A DNA stretch of 9,563 bases, from NCBI GenBank assembly GCA_913058555.1, contig CAJXRJ010000245.1:1-9563 (forward strand). The letters are read 5' to 3'. The notes below the pieces were generated by a model, which was not told where the DNA came from, did not search any database, and saw nothing but the letters and a program-made list of their open reading frames with translations. Every line of letters begins with the position of its first letter. Position 1 is the first letter of the stretch. The position numbers and the translations under genes were made by a program. The DNA is from an uncultured bacterium. GTDB lineage: Bacteria; Planctomycetota; UBA1135; GCA-002686595. This document shows positions 1 through 6,846 of the stretch, one piece after another.

Positions 1-44
1 ATCATGCCTAGTCTCGTGGGCTCGGAGATGTGTATAAGAGACAG
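1..44 (+). other. Illumina Nextera adapter and i7 index (artefact)
   Basis: This stretch is library adapter and not genome. Bases 11-44 match the Nextera Read 2 transposase adapter over its full 34 nt, and 26-44 are the 19-bp Tn5 mosaic end (AGATGTGTATAAGAGACAG). Bases 3-10 read CATGCCTA, which is the Nextera i7 index I remember as N706, and bases 1-2 (AT) fit the end of the P7 primer. The genomic insert therefore begins at 45. Translating through the adapter gives SLVGSEMCIRDS, a peptide known to recur as a contaminant in protein databases. This is not a biological transposon end, and any gene call that includes it is false. Confidence 0.98.
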
Positions 45-568
45 CGCTACTAGAATACCAGGGATCGGGGGGAGCGACGGTGGGCTTCCGCTTCGATGGC
101 GCTGCGGTTCCGATCCGGGACCCAAGCCTTGCTGCCGACCCAAACGTCGCATGCGTCGATCTGCAACGGTGCGATGGGGAAAGACCGGGACACAGGGCCA
201 CGTCGTGTGGCGTAGCGGGGCCACGGCTATTCGGTGCTCCGATTCACGCAGAGGCACCTTCCTGTCGGAGATCTGGCTTTCTCGCTGCCCCAACGGCTCA
301 GCATGGGCGGCGCACTCGACTTGCGTTCGCGATGGGTCGGCTGCCGGCCCTCTCGCCTGCGGATGATCCGGTGCGGTCCAGCTTCCTCCCGCGACATGAA
401 TTGTGAGGGAACGATGAGGAGCCCTCGCGAGTCGACATTTCGTCGCTGCCAAAACTCGGTTCGAAAGAGCCATCGAGACCCACTTGTGGATTCGGTGGGC
501 CACCCTCCGCCTCCCCTGGGAGCGGGCACGGATGATCTCCGACCGGAAGAGCTCGGCCGCGCCAGCGC
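45..568. other. Stretch with no recognisable gene
   Basis: I see no supportable gene here. Several frames are open on both strands, as expected in G+C-rich DNA, but their products are rich in Arg, Pro, Ser and Cys and show no family motif, signal peptide or convincing ribosome binding site. The frame open from the adapter junction to about 404 (GTG at 80) begins with 15-20 codons of fairly high third-position G+C and then loses that bias. It could be the tail of a gene cut by the contig end or chance. No tRNA, repeat array or terminator is visible. The stretch adjoins the adapter, so coverage and accuracy may be poor. Confidence 0.5.
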
Positions 569-902
569 ATGCATACACGACATCGACCCGGGACATCGAC
601 CCGGGAAATCGAAACAGTCAGCGGCCCCCGGCTCCACCTCCCTCGCCCTCGCCCTTGGGCTCACCTCCACCCAGGCCGCCTGGGCCCAGGTCGATTCGGG
701 AGCATCGAGAGTCTCGGCCACCGCCCCAGGCCCCTCGCCCGGCCAAGGGGCGCCCCTGGGGCGTCCGCCGGAGCCGGGTCGCACCGCCAAAGCCGCCTCC
801 ACCACCCCTACCAAGCGCCCTGGGCATATCGTCGCGGCTGAATGGGAGGAGCACCCTGTTCCCCGTACGCGCCTGCGGATAGGTTGCCCCATCGACCCCT
901 GA
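569..902 (+). pseudogene. Possible frameshifted small secreted protein
   Basis: The frame from 606 to the TGA at 900-902 encodes a segment with the form of a Sec signal peptide: a basic stretch (GKSKQ), a hydrophobic core (SLALALGL) and an A-x-A-type end (TQAAWA before QVD). It has no start codon of its own. If one copy of the 13-bp tandem repeat at 580-605 is removed, the ATG at 569 comes into frame and the protein would begin MHTRHRPGKSKQSAAPG and continue into that signal peptide. The mature part would be only about 70 residues, rich in Pro, Ala and Gly, with no family I recognise. Third codon positions after 606 are mostly G or C, which suits coding DNA but is weak evidence in this genome. 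No good ribosome binding site precedes 569. It may be a real gene with a frameshift, an assembly error near the contig end, or chance. Confidence 0.3.
580..605. repeat. Perfect 13-bp tandem duplication
   Basis: The unit ACATCGACCCGGG occurs twice back to back (580-592 and 593-605), followed by a degenerate start of a third copy (AAATCG). Thirteen is not a multiple of three, so one extra copy shifts the reading frame. The repeat separates the ATG at 569 from the signal-peptide-like frame that starts at 606. Confidence 0.95.
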
Positions 903-936
903 ACCGGCCGCCCGAGGCCTACCCCAGATCCGCTGA

Positions 937-953
937 AGAGTGAGGACTCTGCG
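937..953 (+). promoter_or_regulatory. Ribosome binding site in a hairpin loop, transporter gene
   Basis: AGAGT (937-941) and ACTCT (946-950) are perfect inverted repeats enclosing GAGG (942-945). GAGG is the only plausible Shine-Dalgarno sequence for the TTG start at 954 and lies 8 nt from it. The hairpin ends 3 nt before the start codon. The stem is short, with two G-C and three A-U pairs, so the structure would be weak and the match could be chance. The SD itself supports the TTG start. Confidence 0.45.
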
Positions 954-2600
954 TTGACCCAATCCCCCCCGATTCTCCCCGAAATCACCGACCGGCGATT
1001 CTTCGGGCACCCCCTAGGCCTCGCGGTCCTGTTCTTCGCGGAGATGTGGGAGCGCTTCTCGTATTACGGGATGCGCGCGCTGCTGACCTTCTACCTCACC
1101 AAGCACTGGCTCTACTCGGACGGTGACGCCGGCGTGATCTACGGCGCCTACACGGCGCTCGTCTACATCACGCCCGTGCTCGGGGGTTATCTGGCCGACC
1201 GCTACCTAGGCCAGCGCAAGGCCGTCGTGTTCGGTGCGGTGCTATTGACCCTCGGCCACTTCTTCATGGGGTTCGAGGGGGACGGAGCCGTCGGCGGTAT
1301 ACGTGACACGGCAGCCCTGAACATGTTCTGGCTCGCCTTGGCGTTCATCATCGTGGGCTCCGGCTTCCTGAAGGCGAACATCTCGGTGATCGTGGGCCAG
1401 CTCTACCCGCTCACGGATGTGCGGCGGGACGGCGCGTACACGATCTTCTACATGGGGATCAACCTCGGCGCCGCCCTCGGCGCGCTGATCTGCGGTTGGC
1501 TCGGCGAGACCTACGGATGGTCCTGGGGCTTCGGCGCGGCAGGCGTCGGCATGCTCCTCGGCCTGATCGTCTTTGTGTGGGGCCGGCCCCTGCTGATGGG
1601 CCGCGGCGAGCCGCCCTCACTCGACCGCCTGAGCGCTCCGGTGGCCGGCATCAAGTTCGAATGGCTGCTCTACGCCCTGGGTGTCGCCGCCGTCGGCGCC
1701 TGCTGGTTCCTCGTTCAGAACCAGGACCTGGTGGGCAGCTTCTTGGGCGTCGCTGGAGGTGCTCTGGTCCTTTACGTGATGTACACGGCCAAGGCCAAGC
1801 TCACCCCGGTCGAGCGCAGCCGCATTTTTGCGGCCCTCTTCCTGATCTTCGGATCCATCCTGTTCTGGGCGCTCTTCGAGCAAGCGGGTTCATCACTCAA
1901 CCTGCTTACCGACCGGGTTGTGGACCGCAAGATGCTCGGCATGGAGGTTCCGGCCTCGATGTTCCAGTCGATCAACTCGATCTACATCATCCTTCTCGCG
2001 CCTGTTTTCGCGGCCCTCTGGACCGTCATGGGCCGCAGGGGCATCGAGCCGTCGGCGCCCGCCAAGTTCGGGCTCGCCATGGTGCAGCTCGGTGCTGGAT
2101 TCCTCGTCCTCGTTCTGGGCGCCAAGTCGGTGGGCATGGGCGAGATGATCCCCGTGATGTTCATCTTCTTGATCTACCTCTTGCACACGATGGGCGAGCT
2201 TTGCCTCTCCCCCGTGGGCCTGAGCGCCATGAACCGCCTCGCCCCGGCGCACCTCGCGTCGATCATCATGGGCACCTGGTTCTTCGCTTCAGCGACCGGT
2301 AACTTCGTCGCCGGCCTCATCGCAAGCGCCACCGGCTCTTCCGCCCTGGAGGGCGGCGCGGAGGACATGCAGCCGGGCAGCGCGGCCGCGGTGGAATACG
2401 TGCAAACCGTCACCGACGTGTACAGCACGATCGGAATGGTCGCCGTGGGCGCGGGCATCGTGACCGTGCTCATCTCACCGTTCATCAAACGCATGATGCA
2501 CCTCGAGTCCCTCGAGAACGTCGACCACGCCATGGCCGGTCAATCGGAACTCGCCGAGCCCCAGGCAGCGGGCATCGACACCTCAAAAGAAACGCTCTAG
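954..2600 (+). CDS. POT/PTR2-family proton:oligopeptide symporter
   Basis: This is an inner-membrane transporter that should import di- or tripeptides with protons. The 548-residue product carries the family's signatures: ExxERFxYYG at 30-39 (proton-coupling motif in TM1), GGYLADRYLGQRK at 77-89 (PTR2 signature 1), FLKANISVIVGQLY at 138-151 with the conserved TM4 lysine K140, FYMGINLGAAL at 165-175 (signature 2), FEQAGSSLN around E309 in TM7, and GELCLSPVGLS around E415 in TM10. By eye there are 14 hydrophobic segments: the usual 12 plus the two extra helices (about 236-275) of bacterial members. The start is TTG at 954. The frame has a stop at 900-902 and no ATG, GTG or TTG between, and the next ATG (codon 31) would remove the start of TM1 and E30. 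GAGG lies 8 nt upstream. The exact substrate cannot be read from sequence, and some family members carry nitrate or other solutes. A hydrophilic C-terminal tail of about 35 residues follows the last helix. The gene is convergent with the DUF1501 module. Confidence 0.96.
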   Translation: MTQSPPILPEITDRRFFGHPLGLAVLFFAEMWERFSYYGMRALLTFYLTKHWLYSDGDAGVIYGAYTALVYITPVLGGYLADRYLGQRKAVVFGAVLLTLGHFFMGFEGDGAVGGIRDTAALNMFWLALAFIIVGSGFLKANISVIVGQLYPLTDVRRDGAYTIFYMGINLGAALGALICGWLGETYGWSWGFGAAGVGMLLGLIVFVWGRPLLMGRGEPPSLDRLSAPVAGIKFEWLLYALGVAAVGACWFLVQNQDLVGSFLGVAGGALVLYVMYTAKAKLTPVERSRIFAALFLIFGSILFWALFEQAGSSLNLLTDRVVDRKMLGMEVPASMFQSINSIYIILLAPVFAALWTVMGRRGIEPSAPAKFGLAMVQLGAGFLVLVLGAKSVGMGEMIPVMFIFLIYLLHTMGELCLSPVGLSAMNRLAPAHLASIIMGTWFFASATGNFVAGLIASATGSSALEGGAEDMQPGSAAAVEYVQTVTDVYSTIGMVAVGAGIVTVLISPFIKRMMHLESLENVDHAMAGQSELAEPQAAGIDTSKETL

Positions 2601-2623
2601 GCCTGGCGAAGAGTGAATCGAAC

Positions 2624-2657
2624 ATGGGCCCGTCCGCGCTAGCGCGGACGGGCCCAT
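2624..2657. terminator. Bidirectional rho-independent-like terminator
   Basis: A perfect 34-bp palindrome has arms ATGGGCCCGTCCGCGCT and its exact reverse complement. It folds as a 15-bp stem, mostly G-C, with a CTAG loop at 2639-2642. It lies in the 83-bp gap between the stop of the + strand transporter gene and the stop of the - strand DUF1501 gene, so it can serve both. Only a short T run (2657-2659) follows on the + strand and there is none on the - strand, so it is not a classical terminator with a long U tract. Confidence 0.82.
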
Positions 2658-2683
2658 TTGCGTTGCGGGATGACCTGGTGCCG

Positions 2684-4126
2684 TCAGGCCAGGATGCCCT
2701 TCACCACCCGCGCCTCTTCCACGCCGGTGAGCTTCTGATCCAGGCCCTGGAACGGGAAGGTCAGCCGCTCGTGGTCCACGCCCAGGAGGTGCAGCATCGT
2801 CGCGTGGAGATCGCGCACCTCCACCGGATCGCGCACGACGTTGTAGCTGAAGTCGTCGGTCTCGCCGTAGGTGATGCCGCCCTGGATGCCGCCGCCGGCC
2901 AGCCACGCGGAGAAGCACCGCGGGTGGTGGTCCCGGCCGTAGTCGTCCCGGGCGAGCTTTCCCTGCCCGTAAACAGTTCGGCCGAACTCCCCCGCAAAGA
3001 CGACGATGGTGTCGTCCAGGAGGCCACGGTTCGCCAGGTCCGTCAAGAGCGCCGCGGACGGCTGGTCCACGTCGTAGCACTGACCGGGCAGCTGCTTGGG
3101 CAGGATCGAGTGGTGGTCCCAGCCCCGGTGGAAGAGCTGCACGAAACGGACGTCTCGCTCGATCATGCGCCGGGCGAGCAGGCAGTTGCGCGCGAAGGAA
3201 CCGGGCTTGTGCACCTCCGGTCCGTAAAGGTCCAGCACGCTCTTGGGCTCGCCGGAGAGGTCCGTCAACTCGGGGACAGAGCTCTGCATCCGGAAGGCCA
3301 TCTCCTGCTGCGCGATGGTGGTTCCGATCTCGGGGTCGCCAGCCTTCTCCAAGTGAGCGCGATTGACGTCGCCGACGGCATCGAGCATGCGCCGTCTCAC
3401 GGCGGCGTCCACGCCCTTCGGATTGGACAGGAACAGCACGGGGTCCCCGGCGGTTTGGAAGGCCACGCCCTGGTGCTTCGAGGGCAGGTAACCGCTCCCC
3501 CAAAGCCGGCTGTACAGGCCCTGAACGTTGCGTTTGCCCCCCGTCCAGAAGGCCGAGTTGAGCACCACGAAGTCGGGCAGATCCCGGTTCATCGTGCCAA
3601 GCCCATAGCTCAGCCATGACCCCATGCTCGCCCGACCGTTGATCTCCGAGCCGGTGCACATGAAGGTCTTGCCCGGGTCGTGGTTGATCGCGTTCGTACG
3701 CATGGACTTCACCACGCAAATGCGATCGGCCTGGCGCGAGAGGTGCGGCAGGAGCTCGCTCCATTCGACGCCGCTCTTGCCGGCGGGCTGGAAGCCGAAC
3801 ATCGACGGGACGATGCGCTGCTCGCGGCCGCGCGTCATGGCCGTCACTCGCTGCCCCTGACTGATGCTCTCCGGCAGGGGTTCACCGAGGAGCTTCTGAA
3901 GCCCCGGCTTGTGATCGAAGAGGTCCAGCTGACTCGGAGCGCCTGCCATGAAAAGAAAGATGACGCGCTTCGCACGGGGCGCGGGCTCGCCCTCCTGCGC
4001 CGAAGCAACGCTCCGTGGCAGGAGCGCCCCTAGCGCCGTGGCGCCAAGGCCCATGCTGGTGGAGCGCAGGAAGCCTCGCCGTGACAAGTAAGGCGTGTTC
4101 TCTTGGGTGGTTCGGTCACTCATCAT
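2684..4126 (-). CDS. Tat-exported DUF1501 protein
   Basis: This is a DUF1501 protein (480 aa, normal family length), exported folded by the Tat pathway. The family is grouped with alkaline-phosphatase-like folds, but its reaction is unknown. The Tat signal is SRRGFLRS (15-22), then a hydrophobic stretch and a likely cleavage site at SVASA-QE (about 43). Family hallmarks follow: MAGAPSQLDLFDHKP at 60-74, LPSKHQGVAF at 214-223, GWDHH at 335-339, GEFGRT at 379-384, GRDHHP at 397-402, GETDDF at 421-426 and the late H441. The conserved Asp and His residues could bind metal; that is inference. The first ATG (4126) overlaps the upstream TGA by one base (TGATG). A second ATG follows directly at 4123 and has the better distance from GAGGG (7 nt against 4), so the protein may be one residue shorter. 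It is the second gene of a two-gene unit with the cytochrome-like gene. DUF1501 and DUF1553 genes are commonly paired like this in planctomycetes. Confidence 0.96.
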   Translation of the reverse strand: MMSDRTTQENTPYLSRRGFLRSTSMGLGATALGALLPRSVASAQEGEPAPRAKRVIFLFMAGAPSQLDLFDHKPGLQKLLGEPLPESISQGQRVTAMTRGREQRIVPSMFGFQPAGKSGVEWSELLPHLSRQADRICVVKSMRTNAINHDPGKTFMCTGSEINGRASMGSWLSYGLGTMNRDLPDFVVLNSAFWTGGKRNVQGLYSRLWGSGYLPSKHQGVAFQTAGDPVLFLSNPKGVDAAVRRRMLDAVGDVNRAHLEKAGDPEIGTTIAQQEMAFRMQSSVPELTDLSGEPKSVLDLYGPEVHKPGSFARNCLLARRMIERDVRFVQLFHRGWDHHSILPKQLPGQCYDVDQPSAALLTDLANRGLLDDTIVVFAGEFGRTVYGQGKLARDDYGRDHHPRCFSAWLAGGGIQGGITYGETDDFSYNVVRDPVEVRDLHATMLHLLGVDHERLTFPFQGLDQKLTGVEEARVVKGILA

Positions 4127-6609
4127 CAGTCCCTCGTCCGGGTCACGTCCAGGTTATGGATGGCGCTGGTGACCATTGTCCAGGCGGCGACTTCAGGCGC
4201 CTCGAATGCACCGCCCAACTCCAGGCCAGCGCAGAGCTCCAGGGCGAGCGTAGGGTCCTTGCCGTACATGGCCTCCAGGTCCCCCGCCGCGGCCAAAAGC
4301 GACTCGCGCACCGACGCCCCGGGAAGGCGCGCGGTGATCGTCTCGTAGAGCCAGTCCACGCGAGCCCCCGCTTCTTTGGGTCCGTGCTCCAGCCCCTCCA
4401 TCGCCAGATGACGCGCCGCCTTCAGGTACTCCTCTTCGTTCATCAAGAGAAGGGCCTGCAGTGGCGTGTTCGTGCGCTCGCGCCGCGCCACACAGGACTC
4501 GCGGCCTGGGGCGTTCAAGATCGTCATCTGCGGCGGCGGCATGGCTCGCTTCCAAAAGGTGTAGACGCTGCGGCGGCGGATGTCCTCACCGACATCGGGC
4601 GCAAAGATGCGCGGGTAGGAATCCGGAAGGGTCACCGCCTTCCAAACCCCCGCCGGCTGGGGCGGCTTCACGCTCTTGCCGAACATCTCCTGGCTCAGGA
4701 GGCCGCTGGTGGCGAGGACTTGATCGCGGATGATCTCCGCGTCCAAGCGGAAGCGAGCCCCCCGGGCCAGGCGGCGGTTCTCGGGATCCCGCTCGAAAGC
4801 CTCAGGTGGCGCGACCGAGGACTGCTGATACGTCTCCGAGGTCACGATGCGCCGCACCAGAGCCTTCACGTCCCAGCCCGACTCGCGGAAGGAAACCGCC
4901 AGGTGATCCAGAAGGTCCAGGTGGCGGGGCCATTCACCACGGGTGCCAAAGTCCTCGGAAGTCTTGACGAGGCCGACGCCGAAGAACTGCTGCCAGAAGC
5001 GGTTCACGGCCACCCGCGCGGTCAATGGGTTTTCGGGCGCAACGACCCACCGGGCGAGGTCCAGTCGCGTCGGCGCGGCGCCTTCATCGTCCTTCACGAG
5101 GGGAGGAAGGAACGCAGGCGTGTCCCGCTCCACTGGCTCACCCAACTGGTCGTAGGCCCCACGCTCGAAGACAAACGCCGGGCGGGGCTCAGCGCGCTCC
5201 TTCATCACCATCACGGCGTGCACGCCAGTCTCCACGCCGTTGCGCTCCCGCTGGAGGCCCTTGATCTCGGCGTCCAGCGGCTCACGCTCCGCGTGGCCCT
5301 TCTCGAACGCTGCTAACTTCGATTTGGCCTGCTCGATCTGCTTCGTGAGCTCCGCGAGCCGCGCCGACTGCTCCTCCGTCGGGAAGCGCACGTAAGGCGG
5401 CTGAAGGCCGCGCACGAAGTCCGCACCGCTGCGCCTGCCGGTCTCGGGGGCGCCATCGAGGTTGTTGAAGAACGCGTAGAGCTGGAAGAAGTCCTTCTGG
5501 CGGATGGGATCGTACTTGTGGTCGTGGCAAACGGCGCACTGGAGCGTCATCCCCATGAAGGCCGTGCCGAACGAGGACACGCGGTCGATCACGTTCCGCG
5601 AGAGGCTCTCCTCAGGAAGCATCGTGCCGCCGTCGATGATGAGGTGCAGGCGATGGAAGCCCGACGCCGTGAGTTGATCCGTGGTGGGATCCGGCAGGAG
5701 ATCGCCGGCGAGCTGCTCCGTCGCAAAACGGTCGTAAGGGAGCCCGTCGTTGAAGGCGCGGATCACCCAGTCCCGGTAAGGGGACAGGTCGCGGAAGTGA
5801 TCGTGGTGAACACCGTTGGTGTCGGCGAAGCGCACGAGGTCGAGCCAGAACCGCGCCATGTGCTCGCCGTACTGGGGTTTGGCCAGTAGGCGGTCCACGA
5901 GGCGTCCGTAGGCACCGGGGCCCTCGTCCGCGAGGAAGGCGCGGACCTCATCGCGGGTGGGCGGCAGGCCGGTGATATCGAGGGTCGCGCGGCGGATCAA
6001 CGTGCGGCGATCCGCGCGGGGCGCCGGCGCCACCCCCTCGGCCTGGAGGCCCGCGAGAACCAACGAATCGATCGGCCCCTGACCCCAAGTGGGATCCGCA
6101 GCATGGGGCACCTCTCGATCCCTGGGCGGCACGAAGGCCCAGTGATCCTGATAGGCGGCGCCCCCCACGATCCAGCGACGGATGACATCGAGCTCCTCGG
6201 CGTCCAGCGGCTCGCCGTGGGCTCCGGGAGGCGGCATGAGTTCCTCTTCGAACTCGGTGGTCACGCGGTACCAAACCTCGCTGTCCTCGAGGGACCCAGG
6301 CTTGATCGCCGCCGCCCCACTGCGTTCCCTGTAGGCGCCGTCGTCACCGGTGGCGATGTCCAAGCGCAAGTCGGCCTTGCGGTCCGCCGCGTCTGGCCCA
6401 TGGCAGGCGAAACAGTGTTCCGCCAGAACGGGCCGCACGTCGCGGTTGAAATCCACACGGTCGGGATCCTCGCTCTTGTGCCCAGCTGCGGCCATGGCCG
6501 CCGCGTCGAATAGCAGGGGCGCAAGAACCGCGGTGAATCCGAGGGCCAAGAGGAACCGGCGAGGCACGGCCTCGCTCTTCGCAAGCCTAGATCGATCCAT
6601 GGGCGCCAT
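4126..6609 (-). CDS. Planctomycete cytochrome-like protein PSCyt1-DUF1549-DUF1553
   Basis: This is a secreted, probably haem-binding protein of the planctomycete PSCyt1/PSCyt2/PSD1 type. Counting from the ATG at 6609 (827 aa), it has a Sec signal peptide (hydrophobic core LLALGFTAVLAPLLF, end AMAAA near 42) and a PSCyt1 domain at about 52-131 with haem motif CFACH (66-70). DUF1549 follows at about 177-384 with QYGEHMARFWLDLVRFADT and YRDWVIRAFN and a second motif CAVCH (358-362), then a charged helical, possibly coiled-coil stretch at 413-459. DUF1553 lies at about 521-786 with NPLTARVAVNRFW, APGRESC and RTNTPLQALLLMN. Two CxxCH motifs imply two c-type haems and electron transfer outside the cytoplasm; the substrate is unknown. 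The start is uncertain. ATGs at 6609 and 6600 both place the signal peptide properly but lack an SD. The frame stays open to an ATG at 6786 with a strong SD, but that adds 59 residues of poor coding character before the signal peptide. It is translationally coupled to the DUF1501 gene. Confidence 0.94.
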   Translation of the reverse strand: MAPMDRSRLAKSEAVPRRFLLALGFTAVLAPLLFDAAAMAAAGHKSEDPDRVDFNRDVRPVLAEHCFACHGPDAADRKADLRLDIATGDDGAYRERSGAAAIKPGSLEDSEVWYRVTTEFEEELMPPPGAHGEPLDAEELDVIRRWIVGGAAYQDHWAFVPPRDREVPHAADPTWGQGPIDSLVLAGLQAEGVAPAPRADRRTLIRRATLDITGLPPTRDEVRAFLADEGPGAYGRLVDRLLAKPQYGEHMARFWLDLVRFADTNGVHHDHFRDLSPYRDWVIRAFNDGLPYDRFATEQLAGDLLPDPTTDQLTASGFHRLHLIIDGGTMLPEESLSRNVIDRVSSFGTAFMGMTLQCAVCHDHKYDPIRQKDFFQLYAFFNNLDGAPETGRRSGADFVRGLQPPYVRFPTEEQSARLAELTKQIEQAKSKLAAFEKGHAEREPLDAEIKGLQRERNGVETGVHAVMVMKERAEPRPAFVFERGAYDQLGEPVERDTPAFLPPLVKDDEGAAPTRLDLARWVVAPENPLTARVAVNRFWQQFFGVGLVKTSEDFGTRGEWPRHLDLLDHLAVSFRESGWDVKALVRRIVTSETYQQSSVAPPEAFERDPENRRLARGARFRLDAEIIRDQVLATSGLLSQEMFGKSVKPPQPAGVWKAVTLPDSYPRIFAPDVGEDIRRRSVYTFWKRAMPPPQMTILNAPGRESCVARRERTNTPLQALLLMNEEEYLKAARHLAMEGLEHGPKEAGARVDWLYETITARLPGASVRESLLAAAGDLEAMYGKDPTLALELCAGLELGGAFEAPEVAAWTMVTSAIHNLDVTRTRD
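4131..4135 (-). promoter_or_regulatory. Ribosome binding site of the DUF1501 gene
   Basis: GAGGG on the - strand lies inside the 3' end of the upstream coding region. It is 4 nt before the ATG at 4126 and 7 nt before the ATG at 4123, which favours the second ATG. Together with the overlapping stop and start it suggests that ribosomes ending the upstream gene re-initiate here. Confidence 0.6.
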
Positions 6610-6846
6610 CTTGTTCGAAGTGTCCCGTACGCGCGCCCCTCGGCCGATGGATTCCGAACGGAGCCGCAAGCGTGGGCCTGGGTGAAGACCTGATTCGAGA
6701 AGTCCGGCCCGGGCGCCTTCGTTTGGCCAGCAAGACCCGGGGCAATCGGTACGCTTGGAAGCCCACGGACCGTTCGCCTTGCCCATCTTCGCGCCTACCT
6801 CCCAGGCGCGCCATGTGGGCGCCCCATTCCTTGCGACCCGCCCACC
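6610..6846. other. Divergent intergenic region
   Basis: This 237-bp gap separates the leftward cytochrome-like operon from the rightward beta-helix gene, so promoters for both should lie here. I could not pick out a convincing -35/-10 pair on either strand. It holds the SD-loop hairpin at 6790-6810. If the cytochrome-like protein really starts at 6786, most of this stretch codes for its N-terminus; third-position G+C over those codons is about 66% by hand count, against roughly 80% just downstream of 6600, which argues against that. Confidence 0.55.
6790..6810 (-). promoter_or_regulatory. Strong SD exposed in a hairpin loop
   Basis: On the - strand CGCGCCT (6810-6804) and AGGCGCG (6796-6790) are perfect 7-bp inverted repeats, and the whole 7-nt loop is GGGAGGT, a near-ideal Shine-Dalgarno sequence. 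The stem ends 3 nt (AAG) before an ATG at 6786 that is in frame with the cytochrome-like gene. The spacing from SD to ATG is about 10 nt, which is rather long. Segment 6805-6809 can also pair with 6819-6823, so an alternative fold is possible. Whether it is used is unknown, because the signal peptide argues for a start 59 codons further on. Confidence 0.35.

Noticed and set aside
26..44. Tn5 mosaic end as a sign of a natural transposon
   Set aside because: It is continuous with synthetic adapter and an index sequence; no transposase or second end is present.
4..366. Open frame of 120 codons from an ATG in the first bases
   Set aside because: Its first residues are translated adapter; the remainder has no family features.
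448..475. GGTTCGAAA resembling a tRNA T-loop
   Set aside because: The flanking bases do not form a T stem, and no anticodon arm, D arm or acceptor stem lies at the right distance.
227..988. 253-codon - strand frame over the gene-poor region and the transporter start
   Set aside because: Composition is Gly/Arg/Pro/Ser-rich with no motif, and it overlaps the well supported transporter start in antisense. G+C-rich DNA gives such frames by chance.
2624..3619. 331-codon + strand frame antisense to the DUF1501 gene
   Set aside because: It begins inside the terminator palindrome and has no recognisable domain.
2583..3764. 393-codon - strand frame within the DUF1501 gene
   Set aside because: A shifted-frame shadow of the DUF1501 gene; Arg/Pro/Gly-rich with no family motif.
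2684..4126. DUF1501 protein as a sulfatase
   Set aside because: The sulfatase C/S-x-P-x-R maturation motif is absent, and the hallmarks match DUF1501 along the whole length.
4015..5316. 433-codon + strand frame antisense to the cytochrome-like gene
   Set aside because: A shadow of strong codon bias on the other strand. The true protein on the - strand has clear DUF1549/DUF1553 motifs.
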